From: Saprospiraceae bacterium
GTDB taxonomy: Bacteria > Bacteroidota > Bacteroidia > Chitinophagales > Saprospiraceae
NCBI GenBank assembly: GCA_016787545.1
Contig: JAEUUS010000145.1
Span: forward strand, 1-33,566
Length of the DNA stretch: 33,566 nucleotides
Reading direction: 5' to 3'
Program-made: the position numbers and the translations under genes
Shown here: positions 28,221 to 33,566 of the stretch, in pieces
How positions within the stretch are numbered: position 1 is the first letter of the stretch
Layout of the letters: each line of letters starts with the position of its first letter
The notes under the pieces: model-generated
Database searches by the model: none
What the model was told of the DNA's origin: nothing
Seen by the model: only the letters and a program-made list of their open reading frames with translations

Positions 28221-29892
28221 GTTTCTTCATTTTAAATTGACACCGTTCAATCTTTTTCTTTAACTCCTGAATCACAGCCGTGTCAGGCGTTTCCGCTACT
28301 GCTTTTTGATAATTTTCCTGCGCTTCCTTGAATTTGCCAAGACTCATATAACTATCTCCAAAATTTTCCCAATCCTTGGCTTTTGATCTTTTTTGCTCAT
28401 CCTGTAATGCCTGCAAGGCATCCAGTGCAGCTTTTTGAGAAGCAATTGCTTCATTCTTTGCTTGTTCAGCTAATCTCTGTTGGGATTTGGCCTCTTCAGA
28501 TTTAACCCAGGCAAGCGCTGCTAATCCGAAGCCTAAAGCGGCAATTCCTACAGCTCCTGCAAGGCGCAGTTTTTGCTTGCGTTCCTGCACTCTTCGTTTT
28601 TTTTCCTGAAGCGCACGCTCTATAGCTCCCTCTCTTTCTTCTCTTTGCTTTTTTTGACTAATGATTGCGCCGATCAGTGTATCATGACTAATTTCATAGC
28701 TAAAACTACCTAACGAGTTGACCTCTCTTCTAATCAAATAAGTTTTCTCTAAGTTATCAAGCAACGTTTGCGGCGCTTTAAATGCTTGCATCAACTCTCC
28801 GGCATCCCGGCTAATACGCCTTGACTCTCCTGTTGAGTCTTCTATTAATAAAAGACCCTGTTCTAATATCTTGCGTGCCAAAGGTTGGTCAGAAGGTGAA
28901 AGGTCCATTATCCGACCCTTATAGTAGTCCTCATAAACGGTATTAAAATTGGGCAAATCTTCCTTATTTATCAGCTCCTTTCCGGTATCCACTATCCGTT
29001 TTTCAAGGGACGAACAAACAATTTGCAATTGAAAAGTTTCAATCCGTTCATCCTCTGTATTTTTTCCGGACAGTTCTTTCAGCATGGTGTCTAATGCTGA
29101 GATACTATAGGTAAATGGCTTTGAGATATACTCTGTAGTGAATGAATTAAATGCAGCAGGGTTAACAATAGCCTCCTTAGCCTGTGTATAATCCATTGCT
29201 TTCAATTCGTACCTCTTATGTAAAATAGCCGGCAAGCGGTCTTTTAACTTATCCAACTCACTTAACCGGTCTGATCGAATGGAAAAAACAGCGCGAACAT
29301 CAATTCTTTCGGATAAGAAATCCAATTGAGTTTTTGATAAATGGTTTTCGTTCTGATCAATAAATTCAGGGTAATCTGCATATAATAATTCAGCCAGTTC
29401 TATTTTAAACCTTTCTTGTTGCTCGATAGGATAAGAAAAAAATTCTTCAAACTGGTCAAATATTAATATTGGTGCAATTTCTGTTGGAAGCTCCCATCTT
29501 TTCATATACCCCCAAAGAGATAATGGGAGCTCAAGTCCTTCAAGATTTTTATTATTGAATCCATTGGCCTCAAATTGCTGCTTAATAAAAAACTGAGTTT
29601 TTTCATATATGGATTGACCGCTTTGAGCGCCCCAATTATTAAGCCTGATATTAATTGGAAATAGAAATTTCTTTAATTTCTTATTTTTATTCTCTAATTC
29701 AGGTATTATGCCGGCATTAATTAACGACGATTTCCCATGCCCTGAACGACCGTACAATACACATATTTTTTCTAGTAGAATAAGTGATAAGAAGTTTCCG
29801 GTGTCGTTTGTTCTACCGAAAAACAAATCCTGTTGTTCTGTGCTAAAGGGCTGCAATCCAGGATATCTAAACTTTTTTTCCCGGATCTTCAT
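28213..29892 (-). CDS. STAND NTPase with membrane helix and short TPR tail (cassette 2)
   Basis: The protein has 559 residues, about half of them identical by eye to the N-terminal two thirds of the 915-residue STAND protein. Walker A is GRSGHGKS at 48-55, Walker B ILIFD at 142-146 followed by QFEEFF, and SIRSDRLSELDKLKDRLP lies at 204-221. The winged-helix end is SYEISHDTLIGAI (about 398-410). A basic coiled coil leads to a membrane helix (about 442-463, LRLAGAVGIAALGFGLAALAW). Then come a second coiled coil and one TPR-like unit (about 506-545, WENFGDSYMSLGKFKEAQEN), and the protein ends. There is no FGE domain. The start overlaps the SIR2-like stop by four bases and the stop overlaps the LRR gene start by eight, so the three proteins are likely made together. 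Confidence 0.88.
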   Translation of the reverse strand: MKIREKKFRYPGLQPFSTEQQDLFFGRTNDTGNFLSLILLEKICVLYGRSGHGKSSLINAGIIPELENKNKKLKKFLFPINIRLNNWGAQSGQSIYEKTQFFIKQQFEANGFNNKNLEGLELPLSLWGYMKRWELPTEIAPILIFDQFEEFFSYPIEQQERFKIELAELLYADYPEFIDQNENHLSKTQLDFLSERIDVRAVFSIRSDRLSELDKLKDRLPAILHKRYELKAMDYTQAKEAIVNPAAFNSFTTEYISKPFTYSISALDTMLKELSGKNTEDERIETFQLQIVCSSLEKRIVDTGKELINKEDLPNFNTVYEDYYKGRIMDLSPSDQPLARKILEQGLLLIEDSTGESRRISRDAGELMQAFKAPQTLLDNLEKTYLIRREVNSLGSFSYEISHDTLIGAIISQKKQREEREGAIERALQEKKRRVQERKQKLRLAGAVGIAALGFGLAALAWVKSEEAKSQQRLAEQAKNEAIASQKAALDALQALQDEQKRSKAKDWENFGDSYMSLGKFKEAQENYQKAVAETPDTAVIQELKKKIERCQFKMKKHE

Positions 29893-31010
29893 GATGTATG
29901 AATTTGGCTTGAAAAGGTTATAAGCGAATATTTGATTCTATTTATCTCCTGACTATAATCTGTGTCTGAAACTTCTTCATTCCTTTTTTTCTCGATGCAG
30001 GAATAATATCGACCCTTTAAGTGTGCAAGTTCAATCTTTAGGTCAGGATTTGATATCAACCCTTCAAGCAATGTAAAAAGTTCTTCAAATCGACCTGCTC
30101 CCAAATACGCCCTGGCTGTTGACTCGGTTGGTGATCCACCCTCATTGATATCGCGGAGAATACCACGGGCCTCACAAGCTTTGTATAAAAGTTCGAATTC
30201 ATAACGTGAAGTTGCAATATGTTTTATGTTGAATTGATTCATCACAAACTCTTTTGTGTCTTCACTTACATTGGCTAATATTGGAAAGTTGAGGTTAGGG
30301 TTGTTAAAATATGAACTTTCTAATTTGTTTAAGTAATGCAATAACAGTTGAAAATACCATCGCTCAAGTTCAAAGCCAAGCAGGATAAAACGATCCGCTT
30401 CCTGTAGCTTTCTAATAAGCTGCTGTGGAACGCCATTATCCATTAAAAGATTCTTAATTAAATCCAGCAAATCATTATAATCTAACACAACTGAATCCAA
30501 TTTATCCAAAACGCTACCACATAGATTGTATATAATTGGCTGATTTAGGCCATCAGGGTAAGTTAATTTTGTTGGATTCGGTTTGTCTTTTGTTGTAAAA
30601 TAATCAAATTGCGGCTCTTTATAGTATGCTATAAAAGCATCGTAAATGGTTTTGTCGGGGCTAATATTGAGAATAACAGGAAATGGCATAGAAACCAACT
30701 GGCGGAGTAACTCCTTGTCAGGGTGCCAGTCAGTTGAACGAGCTACGGATCTTACTTCTTTTAAAGCACTTTGTTTCGCTGAGGGGCTTTTGAATTGAAA
30801 CAAGTTATCCCTTTTATAATGGTAGCTGATGTCATCTCCCAATGAATTTATGACTTGAAGTTGGACCCTTTGGGCAAAGGTCATTTCTTCATAATCAGTG
30901 GTAGATACGGCAGAATAAAAAGGTATGGCATCAGGGCCAAGCACTAAAACAGCTTCACCATCTTGAATACTTTGGACTAATCCATCCCAATTAATTCCAG
31001 CATTTGACAT
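29889..31010 (-). CDS. SIR2-like protein with C-terminal effector-associated domain (cassette 2)
   Basis: The protein has 373 residues, a paralogue of the protein at 23267-24382 over its full length. Shared blocks are GEAVLVLGP(D/E)AIPFYS, DNLFQF, ELLRQ, EPQFD, YPDG, CGS(V/T)LDK, DRFILLGF and QLLLHYLNKL. In the SIR2-like active site Cys164 (NLCGS) stands where His is expected, and the NFNPD strand of the paralogue is NISPD here, so the Asn is Ser117. The C-terminal domain (about 295-373) is again EAD-like (YLGAGRFEELFTLLEGL, LKGRYYSCIEK, INRIKYSLITFSSQI). It is the first gene of the seven-gene block, after a TATTTTTG element and the bidirectional terminator at 31097. Role proposed: effector or adaptor paired with the overlapping STAND gene. 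Confidence 0.78.
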   Translation of the reverse strand: MSNAGINWDGLVQSIQDGEAVLVLGPDAIPFYSAVSTTDYEEMTFAQRVQLQVINSLGDDISYHYKRDNLFQFKSPSAKQSALKEVRSVARSTDWHPDKELLRQLVSMPFPVILNISPDKTIYDAFIAYYKEPQFDYFTTKDKPNPTKLTYPDGLNQPIIYNLCGSVLDKLDSVVLDYNDLLDLIKNLLMDNGVPQQLIRKLQEADRFILLGFELERWYFQLLLHYLNKLESSYFNNPNLNFPILANVSEDTKEFVMNQFNIKHIATSRYEFELLYKACEARGILRDINEGGSPTESTARAYLGAGRFEELFTLLEGLISNPDLKIELAHLKGRYYSCIEKKRNEEVSDTDYSQEINRIKYSLITFSSQIHTS

Positions 31011-31033
31011 GTCTATAGTTCTAATGTAAGGTT

Positions 31034-31041
31034 CAAAAATA
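31034..31041 (-). promoter_or_regulatory. TATTTTTG -7 element for the STAND/SIR2 block
   Basis: On the minus strand TATTTTTG fits TAnnTTTG and lies 23 bp before the start codon at 31010, giving a leader of roughly 15 nt. No good -33 box is placed 19-20 bases upstream. It is the only promoter-like element between the terminator and this block. Confidence 0.4.
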
Positions 31042-31096
31042 AGGCAAGGTTAATCAATGTAGGTTACTCTTTTCCCTTTGGGGTCCACTCAGGCAT

Positions 31097-31134
31097 AAAA
31101 AAAGCCTGCCGGAATGCTCCGGCAGGCTTTTTTT
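31097..31134 (-). terminator. Strong bidirectional intrinsic terminator
   Basis: AGCCTGCCGGA pairs perfectly with TCCGGCAGGCT around the loop ATGC. It is flanked by seven A on one side and seven T on the other. It follows the Cys-rich protein gene (stop at 31154) and insulates the STAND/SIR2 block from it. Confidence 0.93.
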
Positions 31135-31153
31135 ATCAAACAGCAAACAAAAA

Positions 31154-31579
31154 TTATTGCTCTTTCTTGCAAGCAGCAGCTGATTTACCTGCGCAGCAAG
31201 CTTTGCCTTCTTTGGCTGCGCCACCTGCACAAGCTTTAGCTTCGCTGGCAGAGCAAGATTTTTTTACCATACCCTCAGAAGCGCCTGCGCCCGCTGTAGC
31301 AGATTTAGGAGCCACGTTTACGAAAGCGTTGGAAGCTTCGTCGTACTGAACGCTCACAAACTTAACGTTGCCCTGAGCATCAGATTCTTTACGAACATAT
31401 GAGATAGAGCCGTCTTCAGCAAGACGCTTTTCGATGGAAGCATCAGCAGAAGCAGCTTTAGCAGCTTTGTTGGAACAGCAGGCTTTACCTGCAGAAGCAG
31501 AAGCACCCTGGCACTGAGCATTGGCAGAAACAATACCTACTGCGAGGAAGAATGCGAAGAAGAAAATCGCTTTTTTCAT
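31154..31579 (-). CDS. Small secreted Cys/Ala-rich protein
   Basis: The protein has 141 residues from ATG 31579; the longer frame from 31639 is unlikely because a -7 element at 31637-31644 lies on top of that start. A clear signal peptide (MKKAIFFFAFFLAVGIVSANA) is followed by a Cys-rich segment (QCQGASASAGKACCSNKAA). Next is a short beta region (SISYVRKESDAQGNVKFVSV), and a second Cys-rich segment closes the protein with three clusters: KSCSASEAKAC, KACCAGKSA and AACKKE. The mirrored CC motifs at both ends suggest metal binding or disulfide cross-linking. I do not recognise a family. It is monocistronic, between its own promoter and a strong terminator, which suggests abundant expression. 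Confidence 0.8.
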   Translation of the reverse strand: MKKAIFFFAFFLAVGIVSANAQCQGASASAGKACCSNKAAKAASADASIEKRLAEDGSISYVRKESDAQGNVKFVSVQYDEASNAFVNVAPKSATAGAGASEGMVKKSCSASEAKACAGGAAKEGKACCAGKSAAACKKEQ

Positions 31580-31636
31580 GAGTGAAAGGTTAAGACTTTT
31601 TAAAGTGAATCTTTTAGTTGTGACGTATTTCAGGTT

Positions 31637-31644
31637 CAAAAGTA
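31637..31644 (-). promoter_or_regulatory. TACTTTTG -7 element for the Cys-rich protein gene
   Basis: On the minus strand TACTTTTG fits TAnnTTTG. Initiation about seven bases later (near 31630) gives a leader of about 50 nt to the ATG at 31579. No clear -33 box. Confidence 0.5.
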
Positions 31645-31691
31645 ATGCCTTGTTCTGTTAGTACGGGCCTTTTTTGAAAACCTTAACAATG

Positions 31692-31845
31692 ATTAATGTG
31701 GGGAATGGGGTTAATGTGGTTAATGGGGGGAATGTGGTTAATGTGGGGAATATGTGGAATGTGGGGAGGTTGGGCAGGAAATGGGTTAGGTAATTCCACG
31801 ATGGAAACCCACATTAACCATATTCCCCACATTCCCCACATTAAC
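31692..31845. repeat. Mirrored array: AATGTGGGG/TTAATGTGG units followed by their complement
   Basis: The left part (31692-31767) holds about eight units such as TTAATGTGG, GGAATGTGG and AATGGGG. The right part (31808-31845) carries the complement (CCCACATTAACC, ATTCCCCACATTCCCCAC). The right end includes the stop codon of the S41 peptidase gene (31841-31843). Architecture is the same as at 18741-18897 with a different unit. Confidence 0.85.
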
Positions 31846-33457
31846 TTTTAAGGATTGCCTGATACCTGGCCGGATCATTCAACAACTTTACGGCCTCTTT
31901 TACCTCCGGATCATTGACCAGGTTTTTGCGCACTTTCCCGCGATGGAAGTAGTAACGGCCCACAATTTCCTGTTCAATTTCATGCAGGATTTCCTCTTTC
32001 TGCCGAAGCATCTCGCCTTTTTTTTCTGCTTGAATTTTTGCCTCAAGCGCTTTTATTTCAGCATCAAGCTGCCAGTTTTCCTGCTCAGCTATTTTGCGCA
32101 ATTCTGCCAGTTTTTTTTCTGAATGGGTCTGATAATCAAAGTTTTTCGTCTGAACAAAGGTTAAAAACCCATCGAAATCCGTAAACTCGAAAACTTCAAT
32201 GGAGTCAATACTTTCCCTGCTTTGCACGTACTGAGTTACGTAGTCAAAAACGATGTTTTGATCCAGCAAAGCCTTCCAGGCGCCATGTGCCGTATCGTGA
32301 GGCAATACTACATCCGGCTTGATCCCTCCGCCATCCAAAACGGTCCTTCCATTGCGGGTTTTAAACTGAGCGCGTTCAGTTTCAGGAATATCCACCGGCT
32401 GTCCGTCCTTATAACGTACGCTCTGGATGCACCTCCCGGATGGGATATAATATTTGGCCGTGGTGAGTTTGATTCTTGCATTGTACCCAAGTTCTTTGGT
32501 GTTCTGTACCAAACCCTTGCCATAACTTTTTTGACCCATAATTACGGCGCGGTCAAGATCCTGCAAAGCGCCGGCAGTCACTTCACTGGCCGAGGCACTC
32601 ATTTTATTCATCAGTACCACTACCGGAATATCCTTATCTGTCGGAGAATGTTGGGTGCGGAGATTCAGGTCCCATTCAGGTACTTTGCCACGCGTGCTGG
32701 CCACGAGCTCTCCTTTAGGTACAAACACGTTCACCAGATTCACTGCCTCATTTAACAAACCTCCCCCATTATCGCGCAAATCCAGAATAATGCCCTTCAA
32801 GCCCGGATTTTTCTGCTTCAACTTGGAAAGCGCATCCGCTACATTTTGACCGGCATTTTCTGTGTACGTTGTCAGATTTACATACCCGATCCCATCTGCT
32901 ACCAACCCGGAATGAGGCACATTTGGAATGATCACTTCACCGCGTTCCAAACTGATTTTCAAGTCTTTAGCAGCCCCTGGCCTACGCACCATCAGCTCCG
33001 TTTTAGTGCCTGGATATCCCCGCAGAAAATCCTGCACCTCTTGTTCTGTGCGTCCCTTGGCGCTTTGTCCGTCTATGCTGATCAGGGCATCGCCAACTTT
33101 CAGACCGGCCTTATGCGCCGGACTGTTTTCAATAATCTCTACCAATACCACATAATCGCCTACCCGTTCTCCTGTAGCACCTAAGCCATTGTATTTACCA
33201 TCCACCTGAATACGGTAACTTTCAATATCAGTTTCAGATATGTAATTGGTAAAGGGATCCAAACCTTCCAGCATCGCATCCATGCCCCGGCGCATTACCT
33301 GATTAGGATCCAATGCATCTACATAGGAATGGTTGACTTCCCGGTAAGCGTTGGCAAAAATTTCCATGTTTTTGGCAATATCAAAGTAATTGCCCTGTGC
33401 ATACATCCCTGCACTCAAAAACAAAGCAGGCAGCACGAATGTCAGTTTGAAGTTCAT
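31841..33457 (-). CDS. S41 family C-terminal processing peptidase (CtpA/Prc type)
   Basis: The protein has 538 residues with a signal peptide (MNFKLTFVLPALFLSAGMYA). An N-terminal helical part leads to a PDZ domain at about 88-172 (GLGATGE, NSPAHKAGLKVGDALISIDG). The S41 catalytic core is at about 188-400, with Ser289 in KMSASASEVTAGAL and Lys314 in SYGKGLVQ, 25 residues apart as in CtpA/Prc; DLRDNGGGLL is at about 226-235. The C-terminal extension (about 400-538) is helical and coiled-coil-like and is usual in Bacteroidota homologues. It cleaves periplasmic proteins near their C-termini for maturation or quality control. Start ATG 33457 directly precedes the signal peptide. The stop codon lies in a mirrored repeat array. 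Confidence 0.95.
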   Translation of the reverse strand: MNFKLTFVLPALFLSAGMYAQGNYFDIAKNMEIFANAYREVNHSYVDALDPNQVMRRGMDAMLEGLDPFTNYISETDIESYRIQVDGKYNGLGATGERVGDYVVLVEIIENSPAHKAGLKVGDALISIDGQSAKGRTEQEVQDFLRGYPGTKTELMVRRPGAAKDLKISLERGEVIIPNVPHSGLVADGIGYVNLTTYTENAGQNVADALSKLKQKNPGLKGIILDLRDNGGGLLNEAVNLVNVFVPKGELVASTRGKVPEWDLNLRTQHSPTDKDIPVVVLMNKMSASASEVTAGALQDLDRAVIMGQKSYGKGLVQNTKELGYNARIKLTTAKYYIPSGRCIQSVRYKDGQPVDIPETERAQFKTRNGRTVLDGGGIKPDVVLPHDTAHGAWKALLDQNIVFDYVTQYVQSRESIDSIEVFEFTDFDGFLTFVQTKNFDYQTHSEKKLAELRKIAEQENWQLDAEIKALEAKIQAEKKGEMLRQKEEILHEIEQEIVGRYYFHRGKVRKNLVNDPEVKEAVKLLNDPARYQAILKS

Positions 33458-33499
33458 TTTTATGTGATTTTATGGCAACATAAAGCCTGTTTGATTGGT

Positions 33500-33555
33500 G
33501 GGTGGGGTAGTGGGGGGGGGGGGGGGGGGGGGCCCCACACCACCCCCCCCCCCCA
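33500..33555. repeat. Poly-G/poly-C tract in a mirrored GTGGGG setting at the window end
   Basis: GGTGGGTGGGGTAGT leads into 21 consecutive G (33512-33532), then CCCCACACCA and 12 consecutive C (33543-33554). The two halves are roughly complementary, like the other mirrored arrays here. Lengths of such runs are unreliable in most sequencing data, so this may be partly an artefact. Confidence 0.6.
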
Positions 33556-33566
33556 AACACAAAAAC

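Noticed and set aside
20523..31010. CBASS, Thoeris or short-Argonaute system
   Set aside because: There is no cyclase, TIR or Argonaute domain. The SIR2-like proteins have a different active-site pattern from ThsA.
20523..31010. Insertion sequence or prophage borders around the AT-rich block
   Set aside because: No transposase, integrase, terminal inverted repeat or attachment-like direct repeat was recognised at either border.

Overview
The window looks like a chromosomal piece from a Bacteroidota member, most likely a Saprospiraceae-type organism. The reasons are a giant secreted protein with SprB repeats and a gliding-motility/type IX C-terminal (CHU_C) domain, FtsX-type permeases of about 800 residues, several TAnnTTTG -7 promoter elements, a lipoprotein-rich gene set, and intergenic gaps full of short dispersed repeats. 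The taxon is an inference from gene content; no rRNA is present. No tRNA, CRISPR array, transposase or phage gene was recognised.

Layout: (1) 1-4778, minus strand: two FtsX/MacB-type permeases flanking a secreted DUF4932-like protein. A sigma-54-like promoter with two upstream palindromic sites lies at 4981-5075. (2) 5291-9907, plus: a 1538-residue secreted adhesin-like protein (LamG, ten SprB repeats, CHU_C). Its 3' end is duplicated just downstream. (3) 10213-13836: a small unknown gene, then a minus-strand group (GNAT acetyltransferase, membrane-anchored transglutaminase-like protein, LRR protein with an Imm10-like N-terminus), then a lipoprotein with an internal CHU_C-like domain. (4) 14117-20483: housekeeping genes uvrA, a higBA toxin-antitoxin pair, yceD-rpmF, ridA and trpS. 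Large inverted repeats lie between several of them. (5) 20523-31010, minus: a seven-gene block that by eye is AT-richer than its surroundings. It holds two paralogous cassettes of SIR2-like/EAD protein plus membrane-crossing STAND NTPase. Between them lie a secreted coiled-coil/WG/LRR protein, a Kelch lipoprotein and a predicted outer-membrane protein. (6) 31154-33457, minus: a small Cys-rich secreted protein and an S41 C-terminal processing peptidase, then a poly-G/poly-C tract at the window end.

The most interesting part is region 5. Each cassette starts with a SIR2-like protein whose stop overlaps the start of a STAND ATPase. One STAND protein carries its extracytoplasmic recognition domain (FGE/C-type-lectin fold) in the same chain. 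The other ends after a membrane helix and TPR-like tail and is followed by a separate secreted LRR protein. This looks like a two-armed trans-envelope surveillance or conflict system with interchangeable sensors. Both SIR2-like domains carry Cys where classical sirtuins have the catalytic His, so the output may not be simple NAD+ hydrolysis.

A second theme is the intergenic architecture. At least five gaps hold arrays of short units followed by their own reverse complement, including a perfect 45-bp inverted repeat between ridA and trpS. Several of these begin inside or directly at the stop codon of the preceding gene. All lengths, compositions and alignments here were judged by eye; no database search was run.
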